64,000 nucleotides of DNA from Brachybacterium equifaecis (GTDB lineage: Bacteria > Actinomycetota > Actinomycetes > Actinomycetales > Dermabacteraceae): assembly GCF_023509525.1 (NCBI RefSeq), contig NZ_JAKNCJ010000005.1, positions 62,001-126,000 of the forward strand, in the 5' to 3' direction. The stretch's first letter is position 1. Every line of letters begins with the position of its first letter. A model generated the notes under the pieces. It saw only the letters and a program-made list of their open reading frames with translations, had not been told where the DNA came from and did not search any database. Position numbers and translations under genes: made by a program. Shown piece after piece: positions 34,948-44,493 of the stretch.

Positions 34948-36274
34948 CGTCGGCCTCCTCCGCCACGGGCACGAGGGCCTCGTCATCCACCACCGACAGA
35001 CGCACCTGGTCCACGCGGCGCCCGTCCATTTCGATCACCTCGAGCCGCAGCCCGTGCGCCTCGACCACGTCGCCGAGAGCGGGGATTCGCCGCAGCGTCC
35101 TCATCATGAGTCCGCCGAGGGTGTCGTAGTCGCTGGACTCGGGGACGATCACGCCGAGCTCGCGGCGGATCTCGTCGGGCCGCATCAGCCCGCTGACCGT
35201 CCAGCCGCGCTCCCCTTCGGCCACGAAGCGGTCGGGCTCGTCGTCGTGCTCGTCGCTCACCTCGCCGACGATCTCCTCGATCACGTCCTCGAGGGTGACG
35301 ATCCCCGAGGTGCCGCCGTACTCGTCGAGCACGACGGCGAGCTGCGCGCCGACTCCGCGCAGATCCAGGAGGAGGTCGTCCAGCGGGACGGTCTCCGGGA
35401 CGCGAGGGATCTCGGCCATGAGGTCGCGCACTGCGGTGGAGGCGCGGTGCGCACGGGGGACGCTGACGGCCTGGCGCACCTGGACGACGCCGACGACGTC
35501 GTCCTCGCTGCCGTCGGTGACGGGGAAGCGCGAATGGCCCGTGGTGCGGCTGGCCTCGAGGACGTCGAGGGCGCTGGCGTCGGCGGCGACGCTGATCATC
35601 GCGCCGCGGTGGGTCATCACGTCCCCCGCCTCGCGGTCGGCGAGGTGGAGCGTGCGGCTCAGCAGCACGGCCGTGCCCTCATCCAGGGTGCCGGCGCGCG
35701 CGGAGTGGCGCACGAGGGAGTCGAGCTCCGCGGGAGAGCGCGCCGCGGACAGCTCCTCCTGAGGCTCGATGTTCACCAGGCGCAGGACTGCGTTCGCGGT
35801 CGCGTTGAAGATCGCGATGAACGGCCGGAACGCCACGGTGAAGCCGTGCTGAAGCGGGGCGACGACGCGCGCTGTGCCCAGCGGAGCGGCGATCGCGAGG
35901 TTCTTGGGCACCAGCTCGCCGAAGACCATCGAGAACGCGTAGGCGATCGCCATCGCGAGGCCCACGGAGACGGGGCCGACGAGACCGGCGGAGAGTCCGG
36001 CGGACTGGGCCAGCGGAGTGATCAGGCTCGCCAGCGGATCCTGCACGGCGAAGCCGAACAGCAGCGTGGTGATGGTGATGCCCAGCTGCGCGCCCGAGAG
36101 GTTCGTCGAGAGGTGGGTCAGCGCGTGCAGGACGCTCCCGGCCCGCTTGTCCCCGGCGGCATGCGCCTTCTCGACCGTGTGGCGATCCAGCGCCACCAGG
36201 GAGAACTCGGATGCCACGAAGACTGCTGTGCCCGCGGTGAGGAGCACTCCCGCGAGCAGAAGGATCCAGGTCAT
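34940..36274 (-). CDS. CNNM/CBS-domain membrane protein (HlyC/CorC family), second copy
   Basis: A 444-residue protein: CNNM membrane region (ILLLAGVLLTAGTAVFVASEFSLVA, LGITITTLLFGFAVQ, FGELVPKNLAIA), a CBS pair (REAGDVMTHRGAMI, LDEYGGTSGIVTLEDVIEEIVGE) and a C-terminal CorC_HlyC domain (about 360-435). The start ATG 36,274 begins at MTWILLLAG; the longer frame runs into the divergent promoter region. Adjacent tandem copies like this are common in actinobacteria. Transport of divalent cations is inferred from the family. Confidence 0.91.
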   Translation of the reverse strand: MTWILLLAGVLLTAGTAVFVASEFSLVALDRHTVEKAHAAGDKRAGSVLHALTHLSTNLSGAQLGITITTLLFGFAVQDPLASLITPLAQSAGLSAGLVGPVSVGLAMAIAYAFSMVFGELVPKNLAIAAPLGTARVVAPLQHGFTVAFRPFIAIFNATANAVLRLVNIEPQEELSAARSPAELDSLVRHSARAGTLDEGTAVLLSRTLHLADREAGDVMTHRGAMISVAADASALDVLEASRTTGHSRFPVTDGSEDDVVGVVQVRQAVSVPRAHRASTAVRDLMAEIPRVPETVPLDDLLLDLRGVGAQLAVVLDEYGGTSGIVTLEDVIEEIVGEVSDEHDDEPDRFVAEGERGWTVSGLMRPDEIRRELGVIVPESSDYDTLGGLMMRTLRRIPALGDVVEAHGLRLEVIEMDGRRVDQVRLSVVDDEALVPVAEEADDE

Positions 36275-36424
36275 CGGCGGACGGCTCCCCGTGCGGGGAG
36301 GGCGCGCATCGCGGGCGAGGTGCTCGCTCCGGTGCGCGCGCCGGTACTCGGCGCAGGCGAATCGCTCATGATGCGGGTCATCATATACGCGCACCCCTCC
36401 CGTATCGCTGTGCGGGGGCGTCGG

Positions 36425-36430
36425 TACAGT
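36425..36430 (+). promoter_or_regulatory. -10 box (TACAGT) of the two-component operon, leaderless arrangement
   Basis: TACAGT ends six bases before the ATG of the response regulator, so the transcript should be leaderless. It lies in a 162-base divergent region with no other feature that I can support. Confidence 0.6.
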
Positions 36431-36436
36431 GTGCGC

Positions 36437-37203
<767 letters not shown>

Positions 37204-37207
<4 letters not shown>

Positions 37208-38340
37208 AGCGCCCGAGCCGGGCGGCCGTGCAGGAGTCGCTCGAGGTGCGTCCCCTGGACAGCCTGCGCTCCTTCAAGGTCAAGCTCGGGGTGCTGGTCG
37301 CCGTCAGCGTGAGCGTGGCCGTGTTCCTCACCTGGGCGAGCGTGAAGGCGGGCCTGTCCTCCTTCGTCACGCTGCCGCTCGTGGTGCTCGCCGCGCTCGT
37401 GGTGACGCAGGTGCTCGCCCGCGGCATGACCTCTCCGCTGCGCCAGATGACGCGGGCCGCGCAGGCGATGGCCAAGGGCGACTACAGCCAGCGCATCGCC
37501 TCCTCGAGCAGGGACGAGGTGGGGCAGCTCGCCGAGGCCTTCACCCGCATGGCGAGCGATCTGCAGCAGACCGACCAGATGCGGCGCGATCTCGTCGCCA
37601 ACGTCTCCCATGAGCTGCGCACGCCGGTGGCGGGGCTGCGCGCCCAGCTGGAGAACATGGTCGACGGGGTGACCGAGCCCGATCCTGCGGCGCTGGCCGT
37701 TGCGCTCACCGAGACCGAGCGGCTCTCCTCGCTCGTGGACCACCTCCTGGACCTCTCGCGGCTGGACGCCGGCGTGATCCAGGTCCAGACCGAGACGTTC
37801 GCTCTGACCCCGTTCCTCCACGAGGCCGTGGACGCCGCCGAGCTCGGTGCGCGGTCCGGGGAGCGCGGACTGCACTGGGCGATCGAGGTCGATCCCCCCG
37901 ACCTCGAGGCCACGGCCGACGCCGCCCGGATCCGCCAGGTGATCGCGAACCTCCTGGACAACGCCGCCCGCCACTCCCCCCCGGGCGGCCGCGTGCGGCT
38001 GCACGCCCGGCCCGCCGAGCCGTCCCCGGGACCGGCGGAGAGCGGGGCCCCGGATCACGGCGCGGACGCGCCGCCGCGGGAGACGGGCATCTGGATCGAG
38101 GTCAGCGACCAGGGCCCGGGGATCGCGCGCGCGGACCGGGAGCGCGTGTTCGAGCGCTTCCAGCGCGGCGGCGGCTCCGACGGGTCCGGAGGCACGGGTC
38201 TCGGCCTCGCCATCGCGCGCTGGGCCGTGGAGCTGCACGGCGGGACGATCGAGGTGATCGACGATCCCGCGCGGGAGCGCGAGAACGACCGCTCCTCGGT
38301 GATCCGCGTCCACCTGCCGCCCCCGCGATCGGCGGGCTGA
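37204..38340 (+). CDS. Sensor histidine kinase, apparent CTG start
   Basis: About 378 residues. A short N-terminus precedes a hydrophobic stretch (VKLGVLVAVSVSVAVFLTWAS to LPLVVLAALVVTQVLA), which probably makes two helices with almost no external loop. Then come a HAMP segment, the HisKA box NVSHELRTPVAGLRAQ and the HATPase boxes (NLLDNAARHSP, DQGPGIA, GGTGLGLAI). It may sense within the membrane. The frame meets the regulator at CTGA (37,204-37,207) with GGAG seven bases upstream, matching the ATGA/GTGA couplings elsewhere but with CTG. In-frame GTG codons at 37,228 and 37,246 are alternatives. Confidence 0.92.
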
Positions 38341-38381
38341 GACGCGGCGCCGGACCGTCCCCCGCGCTCAGGAGCCTCGGC

Positions 38382-38387
38382 TAGGGT
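38382..38387 (+). promoter_or_regulatory. -10 box (TAGGGT) of kgd/sucA
   Basis: TAGGGT would start transcription near 38,394, giving a leader of about 42 bases before the GTG at 38,436. Confidence 0.5.
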
Positions 38388-38435
38388 GGTCGCACCCGCT
38401 CCATTCGACTTTCACTGAAGGCTGGCGATCGCAGA

Positions 38436-41400
38436 GTGTCACAGCAGACACCCCATTCAGAACCGGGCGCCGACGAACCCGAGTTCGGCCCCAATCAATG
38501 GCTGGTGGACGAGCTCCATGAGCAGTGGTCGCAGGACCCCGCCAGCGTCGATCCGAGCTGGGCGGAGTTCTTCTCCGCGCGGTCGGGATCCTCCGCAGGC
38601 GCCGCTCCCGACTCGCCCGAGCTGGCCGCCGAGCAGCCCTCCCCCGCCCCTGTCTCGGATCCCGGAGCCTCTGCAGTGCCGCAGACCGCGCCCGCGGACG
38701 CCACTGAGAAGGGCGGCGCCCCCGCTCCCGCAGCGAAGCCCGCTGAAGCGGCGAAGCCCGCTGCTGCGCCGTCCCCGCAGGAGGACTCCTCGCCGTCCTC
38801 CACCTCCCCCTCGCGCGCAGAGGGCCCCACTGCTGCGCGCGACACCCCGAACTCGCCCCGCTCTGCGAAGGATGCCCCGGCCGTGAACGACGCCCCCGCC
38901 TCGAAGGTCTCGAACACCTCGGACCGACCGATCAGGTCCACCGTCCCCAGCTCGGAGATTCCCGAGCGGGTGGTCCACGAGCCCGAGCCCGTGAAGCTGC
39001 GCGGACCGGCCGCCGCCGTGGTGCGGAACATGGATGAGTCGCTCACCGTCCCCACCGCGACCTCCGTGCGCGACGTCCCGGTGAAGCTCCTGTTCGACAA
39101 CCGCCTCGTGATCAACAACCACCTCAAGCGCCACCGCATGGGCAAGGTGTCCTTCACCCACCTCATCGGCTGGGCGATGGTGGAGTCGATCACCGAGATG
39201 CCCGATCTCAACAACGGCTTCGAGGTCGTCGACGGCAAGCCGATGATGATGAAGCGCGAGGACGTCAACTTCGGTCTCGCGATCGACATGCCCCGTCCCG
39301 ACGGCTCCCGCTCCCTCGTGGTGCCCAGCATCAAGGGCGCCCAGCAGCTGGACTTCCGCACCTTCTGGAACGCCTACGAGGAGGTCGTGCGCAGGGCCCG
39401 CGGCGGCAAGCTGACGATGGACGACTTCACCGGCACTACCGTGTCGCTGACGAACCCCGGCGGCATCGGCACCGTCCACTCGATCCCGCGCCTGATGAAG
39501 GGCCAGGGCGTGATCGTGGGCGTCGGCGCGATGGACTACCCCGCGCAGTTCCAGGGCGCGAGCCAGGCCACCCTCGCCGAGCTCGCGGTCTCCAAGGTCA
39601 TGACGCTGACCTCGACCTACGACCACCGCATCATCCAGGGCGCCGCCTCCGGCGAGTTCCTCAAGCGCATGGCCGACAAGCTCCTCGGGCTGGACGGCTT
39701 CTACGACCGCGTCTTCGCGGCGCTGCGGATCCCCTACGAGCCCGTGCGCTGGGTGCAGGACAACCCCATGCGCGACACGCAGGCCGAGAAGTTCGCGCAC
39801 GTCATGGACCTCATCAACGCCTACCGCGTGCGCGGCCACCTCATGGCGGACACCGACCCGCTGCAGTACCGCGTGCGCACCCACCCGGACCTCGACGTGC
39901 AGACCTACGGCCTCACGCTGTGGGATCTCGACCGCACCTTCCCCACGCGGGGCCTCGGCGGAAAGCAGCAGGCCACGCTGCGCGACATCCTCGGGATCCT
40001 GCGCGATGCGTACTGCCGCACCATCGGCGTGGAGTACATGCACCTGGACGATCCGACCGAGCGCGCCTGGCTGCAGAAGGAGTTCGAGACTCCCCGCCAG
40101 TCGCTCACGAAGGACCAGGTCACCCACATCATGGACCGTCTCAACGCCGCCGAGGCGTTCGAGACCTTCCTGCAGACCAAGTTCGTCGGCCAGAAGCGCT
40201 TCTCGCTGGAGGGCGGGGAGTCCGTGATCGCCCTGCTCGACTCCGTGCTGCACGACGCGGCGCACGACGATGTCGACGAGGTCTGCATCGGCATGGCGCA
40301 CCGCGGCCGCCTGAACGTGCTCTCGAACCTCGCCGGCAAGAGCTACGGACAGATCTTCCAGGAGTTCGAGGGCGCCACCAGCGGCGTCGGCTCGGGCGAC
40401 GTCAAGTACCACCTGGGCACCGAGGGCACCTACACGGCGTCCGACGGCGAGACCACCAAGGTGTACCTCGCGGCGAACCCCTCGCACCTCGAGGCCGTGA
40501 ACCCGGTCCTCGAGGGCATCGTGCGGGCGAAGCAGGATCGCCTGGAGCGCGTGACGGACTTCCCGGTCCTGCCGATCCTCATCCACGGCGATGCGGCCTT
40601 CGCCGGACAGGGCGTAGTCCCCGAGACCCTCAACCTCTCGGAGCTGCGCGGCTACCGCACCGGCGGCACCATCCACGTCATCATCAACAACCAGATCGGC
40701 TTCACCACTCTGCCGGACTCCTCGCGGTCCTCGTACTACTCGAGCGACGTCGCCAAGGCCACGCAGCTGCCGATCTTCCACGTCAACGGCGATGATCCCG
40801 AGGCGTGCGTGCGCGTGGCGGAGATCGCCTTCCGCTACCGCCAGAAGTTCCATCGCGACGTCGTCATCGACATGGTGTGCTACCGCCGCCGCGGCCACAA
40901 CGAGGGCGACGATCCCTCGATGACCCAGCCGCTGATGTACTCGCTGGTGAACGAGAAGCCCTCGGTGCGCAACATCTACACCCAGGCGCTGATCGAGCGC
41001 GGCGACCTCACCGAGGACGAGACCGCCGAGGTCGTCAGCAACTTCCAGCAGCACCTGGATCAGGCGTTCGCCGCAGCCCGGGATGCGAGCTCGGAGGCCG
41101 ATCCCTCGAACTCGGTGCAGGGGCTCGACCTCCCCGCCGCCCAGCGCAGCAGCGGCTCCGCCGAGCCGGTGCGCACCGCTGTGGACGCCTCGGTGCTGGA
41201 GCGGATCGGAGATGCGCATGTGGGCATGCCCTCCTCGTTCACGGTGCACTCGAAGCTGAAGTCGCTGATCGCCAAGCGCCAGGAGATGTCGCGCTCGGGC
41301 GGGATCGACTGGGCCTACGGCGAGCTGCTGGCCTTCGGATCGCTGGTGCTCGAGGGCACTCGCGTGCGCCTGGCCGGGCAGGACTCGCGCCGCGGCACGT

Positions 41401-42320
41401 TCACCCAGCGCCACGCGGTCCTCATCGACAGCGTGGACCAGGACACCTGGACCCCGCTGCTGCACCTGGGCGATGACCAGGCGCGGTTCAACGTCTACGA
41501 CTCCTCGCTCTCGGAGTTCGCCGCGCTCGGCTTCGAGTACGGCTACTCGGTCGAGTGCCCCAACGCCCTGGTGCTGTGGGAGGCGCAGTTCGGCGACTTC
41601 GTCAACGGCGCGCAGACGATCATCGACGAGTTCATCTCCGCCTCCGAGCAGAAGTGGGGCCAGCAGTCCTCGGTCGTGCTGCTCCTGCCGCACGGCTACG
41701 AGGGCCAGGGGCCGGACCACTCCTCCGCCCGCATCGAGCGCTTCCTGCAGCTGTGCGCCGAGGACAACATGCGCGTCTCCACGCCCTCGACCCCGGCCAG
41801 CTACTTCCACCTGCTGCGCCGCCAGGCGAAGACGGAGCCCCGCAAGCCGCTCATCGTCTTCACCCCGAAGTCGATGCTGCGCAACAAGGCGGCCGTCAGC
41901 GCGGTGGAGGACTTCACCGAGGGCAGCTTCCAGCCCGTCATCCCCGACACCACCGTGGCGGCCTCGGCCGTCACGCGGGTGCTGCTCACCAGCGGCAAGG
42001 TGTACTGGGACCTGGTGGCGCGCCGGGAGTCCGAGGGCATCGACGACGTCGCGATCGTGCGCGTCGAGCAGCTCTATCCCCTGCCCGTCGCCGAGCTCGC
42101 CGAGGCCCTCGCGCCCTACGGCGATGCGGCCCTCACCTGGGTGCAGGACGAGCCGGAGAACCAGGGCGCCTGGTCCTTCATCGCCATGAACGTCCCCGCC
42201 GAGATCCGCTCCCGCCTCGGCGTAGCCGCTCGGCCCGCCTCGGCCTCGCCGGCGACGGGATCGGCCCGCCAGCACAAAGCCGAGCAGGAGTCGCTCATCA
42301 CGCGGGCGCTCGGTCTCTGA
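38436..42320 (+). CDS. Multifunctional 2-oxoglutarate dehydrogenase E1/decarboxylase with acyltransferase domain (Kgd/OdhA type)
   Basis: A 1,294-residue TCA-cycle enzyme of the actinobacterial type that joins an E2-like acyltransferase core to the E1 component. Order: an E1-type N-terminal segment (FGPNQWLVDELHEQW), a long Pro/Ala/Ser-rich linker (about 50-180), the acyltransferase domain (about 190-420, with TYDHRIIQGAASGEFLKRM as the active-site His motif), then the thiamine-diphosphate E1 domain (GMAHRGRLNVL, HGDAAFAGQG, INNQIGFTT, YRRRGHNEGDDPS) and a C-terminal transketolase-like part. GTG start with a weak ribosome-binding site. Family members are inhibited by the FHA protein OdhI/GarA, whose gene is not in this window. 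Confidence 0.96.
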   Translation: MSQQTPHSEPGADEPEFGPNQWLVDELHEQWSQDPASVDPSWAEFFSARSGSSAGAAPDSPELAAEQPSPAPVSDPGASAVPQTAPADATEKGGAPAPAAKPAEAAKPAAAPSPQEDSSPSSTSPSRAEGPTAARDTPNSPRSAKDAPAVNDAPASKVSNTSDRPIRSTVPSSEIPERVVHEPEPVKLRGPAAAVVRNMDESLTVPTATSVRDVPVKLLFDNRLVINNHLKRHRMGKVSFTHLIGWAMVESITEMPDLNNGFEVVDGKPMMMKREDVNFGLAIDMPRPDGSRSLVVPSIKGAQQLDFRTFWNAYEEVVRRARGGKLTMDDFTGTTVSLTNPGGIGTVHSIPRLMKGQGVIVGVGAMDYPAQFQGASQATLAELAVSKVMTLTSTYDHRIIQGAASGEFLKRMADKLLGLDGFYDRVFAALRIPYEPVRWVQDNPMRDTQAEKFAHVMDLINAYRVRGHLMADTDPLQYRVRTHPDLDVQTYGLTLWDLDRTFPTRGLGGKQQATLRDILGILRDAYCRTIGVEYMHLDDPTERAWLQKEFETPRQSLTKDQVTHIMDRLNAAEAFETFLQTKFVGQKRFSLEGGESVIALLDSVLHDAAHDDVDEVCIGMAHRGRLNVLSNLAGKSYGQIFQEFEGATSGVGSGDVKYHLGTEGTYTASDGETTKVYLAANPSHLEAVNPVLEGIVRAKQDRLERVTDFPVLPILIHGDAAFAGQGVVPETLNLSELRGYRTGGTIHVIINNQIGFTTLPDSSRSSYYSSDVAKATQLPIFHVNGDDPEACVRVAEIAFRYRQKFHRDVVIDMVCYRRRGHNEGDDPSMTQPLMYSLVNEKPSVRNIYTQALIERGDLTEDETAEVVSNFQQHLDQAFAAARDASSEADPSNSVQGLDLPAAQRSSGSAEPVRTAVDASVLERIGDAHVGMPSSFTVHSKLKSLIAKRQEMSRSGGIDWAYGELLAFGSLVLEGTRVRLAGQDSRRGTFTQRHAVLIDSVDQDTWTPLLHLGDDQARFNVYDSSLSEFAALGFEYGYSVECPNALVLWEAQFGDFVNGAQTIIDEFISASEQKWGQQSSVVLLLPHGYEGQGPDHSSARIERFLQLCAEDNMRVSTPSTPASYFHLLRRQAKTEPRKPLIVFTPKSMLRNKAAVSAVEDFTEGSFQPVIPDTTVAASAVTRVLLTSGKVYWDLVARRESEGIDDVAIVRVEQLYPLPVAELAEALAPYGDAALTWVQDEPENQGAWSFIAMNVPAEIRSRLGVAARPASASPATGSARQHKAEQESLITRALGL

Positions 42321-42337
42321 CCGCGGAGCCCGCCGCC

Positions 42338-42369
42338 GCGCGCGCCTGTGCGATCGCACAGGCGCGCGC
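42338..42369. terminator. Loop-less perfect palindrome after kgd/sucA
   Basis: A 32-bp perfect palindrome centred on CGATCG, 18 bases after the stop. It can form a strong stem with a minimal loop but has no U-tract. It probably ends kgd/sucA transcription. Confidence 0.65.
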
Positions 42370-42469
42370 AGGCGATGATGGAGCGGTGCGCGATCCGGCG
42401 GGCCGGGCAGATGCCCGCGCCTGCCGGGCACCGCACAGCACTCACCAGCACTGACGACAAGGAGAAGCC

Positions 42470-43117
42470 GTGGACGCGAGCGAAGGCCTGAGCGGCCCCC
42501 CGGCACGACCTGTGCCGATCCGACTGATCGCCCTGGGCGACGAGATCCTGGCCGGTGCCGGCGATACGCGCGCACTGGGCTGGCTCGGCCGGGCGGTCGC
42601 CCGCGAGCAGGGCGCCCGGGCCCGCATCGAGCTGTTCTCCTCGGCGCTCCCCCGGGAGACGTCCGCAGAGCTCGCGGAGCGCTGGGACGCCGAGGTCGAG
42701 CAGCGGATGGACAGCCTGGAGGGCAGCGGCGCTCCGCTGGACGTCCGGGTCGTCCTCGGACTCGGCGCGGCGGACATCGATCACGGGGTGTCCCTGGCGC
42801 GCTCGCGCCTGAATCTCGCGAAGGTGCTCGACGGGCTCGAGCGCCTGCGGATCCCGGCGTTCGTCGTCGGCCCCCCGCCCAGTGCGGATCCCGGCCGCAC
42901 CGCCTCGATCCGCGAGCTCTCCGGGGCCTTCGACGATGTCTGCGCGCGACGTCGCGTGGCCTACGTCGACACGGTCCGCGCCCTCGAGGACCACGAGCAG
43001 TGGAGGGGCGACCTCGCCCGCAGCGGGTCCGACCTTCCGGGCCAGACCGGCTACGGGCTGATGGCGTGGCTGGTCCTCCATGGTGGCTTCGGTCGCTTCC
43101 TGGGGACCTCGGACTGA
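42470..43117 (+). CDS. SGNH/GDSL-fold protein with an altered catalytic site
   Basis: A 215-residue protein with the overall pattern of an SGNH hydrolase: block I IRLIALGDEILAGAGD near 17-32 and C-terminal GQTGYGLMAWLVLHGGF. Glu25 stands where the nucleophilic Ser of GDSL should be, and the usual HPG near the C-terminus reads LPG. Esterase activity by the normal triad is therefore unlikely. From memory, related actinobacterial proteins with GDEL are common, so this may be a conserved subfamily with another role. GTG start with AAGGAG upstream. No signal peptide is seen. Confidence 0.82.
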   Translation: MDASEGLSGPPARPVPIRLIALGDEILAGAGDTRALGWLGRAVAREQGARARIELFSSALPRETSAELAERWDAEVEQRMDSLEGSGAPLDVRVVLGLGAADIDHGVSLARSRLNLAKVLDGLERLRIPAFVVGPPPSADPGRTASIRELSGAFDDVCARRRVAYVDTVRALEDHEQWRGDLARSGSDLPGQTGYGLMAWLVLHGGFGRFLGTSD

Positions 43118-43176
43118 ACGACCGCCCCGCCTGTGACAGAATGCGGGGGTTGATCCGGCGAAGGAAGGAGAGCGTG

Positions 43177-43251
43177 ATGAGCAAGCGTGGACGCAAGCGC
43201 AAGTCGCGTCGCAAGAGCGGCGCCAATCACGGCAAGCGCCCCAACGCCTGA
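43177..43251 (+). CDS. 50S ribosomal protein bL37
   Basis: A 24-residue, strongly basic protein (MSKRGRKRKSRRKSGANH, then GKRPNA). It matches the tiny actinobacterial large-subunit protein bL37 found in mycobacterial ribosome structures. ATG start with AAGGAAGGAG upstream; a GTG lies directly before the ATG. A strong terminator follows 16 bases after the stop, so it is a single transcript unit. It is easily missed by gene finders. Confidence 0.88.
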   Translation: MSKRGRKRKSRRKSGANHGKRPNA

Positions 43252-43267
43252 GCCGTGATGTAGATCG

Positions 43268-43302
43268 ACGAGGACCCCGCCGGATTCCGGCGGGGTCCTC
43301 GT
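43268..43302. terminator. Terminator after bL37
   Basis: A perfect 16-bp stem (ACGAGGACCCCGCCGG with its complement) and loop ATT, followed by a weakly T-rich stretch. It lies between bL37 and the convergent rsrA. Confidence 0.85.
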
Positions 43303-43383
43303 CTGCTCTGCCTCAGCGCCGCGCAGGTGCAGAACTGCCCGTGCACCGTGCCCGACGCGTGCACTGCGCCCGGCGCGCGGCGA

Positions 43384-43695
43384 TCAGCTGCTGCGGCGCA
43401 CGGTGCGCGTCTCGATGCTCGCGCTCCCCTGGGAGTGCGTCACCTCGATGCGGCTGTACTGGATGCTGATGCGCTCCCGGAGCGTGCGGGGCGCCGTCTC
43501 GCTCGCGCAGCTGCGGCGCACGAGCTCCTTGAGCGCGCGCAGGCGAGCCATCTCCTCCGCGCACTCGGGGCAGCCCTCTGCGTGCGCGGTCATGCGCGCG
43601 ACGGTCTCGCGGGGCAGCTCGCCGTCGAGCGCCGTCTCGAGGCCGAAGCGGTCCGTCGCGTCGGCAGTCCCCTGGGGGCTGGTGTTCTCGCTCAT
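43384..43695 (-). CDS. rsrA: Anti-sigma factor RsrA (mycothiol/redox-sensing type)
   Basis: A 103-residue zinc-associated anti-sigma protein. It carries the ZAS signature with HAEGCPEC (about 38-45), and another Cys in RRSCASE is nearby. In the family, oxidation of these cysteines releases SigR. It overlaps the sigR stop by ATGA, the usual sigma/anti-sigma arrangement. Identification rests on motif, size and position. Confidence 0.92.
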   Translation of the reverse strand: MSENTSPQGTADATDRFGLETALDGELPRETVARMTAHAEGCPECAEEMARLRALKELVRRSCASETAPRTLRERISIQYSRIEVTHSQGSASIETRTVRRSS

Positions 43696-44321
43696 GCGTC
43701 CTTCGTCCCTCGGTCCTCATCCTCATCGCGCAGGTAGCCGCTCTCGCGGGCGTAGCCGCTGAGGGCCTCGCGCAGCTGGCGCCGCCCTCGGTGGAGCCGC
43801 GACATGACCGTCCCGATGGGGGTGTCCATGATCTCGGCGATCTCCTTGTAGGCGAATCCCTCGACATCGGCGAGGTAGACCGCCATCCGGTAATCCTCCC
43901 GCAGCTGCGCGAGGGCGTCCTTCACGGCGGAGTCCGGGAGCGCGTCCAGCGCCTCGGTCTCCGCGGAGCGCAGACCGCGGCTGGTGTGGGACTCGACCTG
44001 CGCGAGCTGCCAGTCCTCGACGTCCTCGCTCCAGGATTCCCGGGGGCGGCGCTGCTTCTGCCGGTACGACGAGATGTAGGTGTTCGTCATGATCCGGTAG
44101 AGCCAGGCGCGCAGATTGGTCCCCGGGGTGAAGCGGTCGCGCGCCCGCAGCGCCTTGAAGAACGTCTCCTGGACGAGGTCCTCGGCGTCCTGCGGATTGC
44201 GAGTCATGCGCAGGGCTCCGCCGTAGAGGGAGTCCAGGTGCGCGAGGGCCTCCGCCTCGAAGTCGAAGTCCGGCGGAGGCGAGGAGGGCGGTTCGTGGTC
44301 GATGGTCGTCATCGTGCTCAA
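43692..44321 (-). CDS. sigR: RNA polymerase sigma factor SigR/SigH (ECF12 type)
   Basis: A 209-residue ECF sigma factor controlling thiol-oxidative stress genes. Region 2: [20 protein letters not shown] through [20 protein letters not shown]. Region 4: [20 protein letters not shown] and [23 protein letters not shown]. The start is TTG 44,321 with GAGAGGGG about ten bases upstream, or ATG 44,312. A SigR-type promoter lies upstream, so the gene should control itself, with rsrA downstream closing the loop. Confidence 0.94.
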   Translation of the reverse strand: MSTMTTIDHEPPSSPPPDFDFEAEALAHLDSLYGGALRMTRNPQDAEDLVQETFFKALRARDRFTPGTNLRAWLYRIMTNTYISSYRQKQRRPRESWSEDVEDWQLAQVESHTSRGLRSAETEALDALPDSAVKDALAQLREDYRMAVYLADVEGFAYKEIAEIMDTPIGTVMSRLHRGRRQLREALSGYARESGYLRDEDEDRGTKDA

Positions 44322-44373
44322 CGGTACGTCACCCCTCTCCGCTCCCGGCGCTGTTCACACTGTCGGCTCTTCC

Positions 44374-44400
44374 AACGCCGTGGCCCGGCCGGATGTTCCC
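44374..44400 (-). promoter_or_regulatory. SigR-type autoregulatory promoter of sigR-rsrA
   Basis: GGGAAC (44,400-44,395), an 18-base spacer, then GTT (44,376-44,374). This fits the GGGAAT/C-N18-GTT consensus known for Streptomyces SigR and mycobacterial SigH. Predicted leader is about 45-55 bases. Confidence 0.75.
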
Positions 44401-44426
44401 GGAGGCCGGGCGAGGGCTGCGCAGGA

Positions 44427-44432
44427 TAGGCT
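44427..44432 (+). promoter_or_regulatory. -10 box (TAGGCT) of the DoxX-like gene
   Basis: TAGGCT fits TAnnnT and would give a leader of about 55 bases before the ATG at 44,494. Confidence 0.45.
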
Positions 44433-44493
44433 GGCCGCACCGCGGGCTGCGCGCCCGCACGACCGCCACTCCCACAGAAAAAGCGAGGACCCC

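Noticed and set aside
34730-36436. A 570-codon N-terminal extension of the response regulator
   Set aside because: It is antisense to the CNNM genes, and a leaderless promoter and standard receiver domain begin at 36,437.
38457-43226. A 1,589-codon open frame on the (-) strand
   Set aside because: It is the antisense shadow of kgd and the SGNH gene, with Arg/Gly/His-rich low-complexity translation and no family motifs. High GC at third positions keeps antisense frames open.
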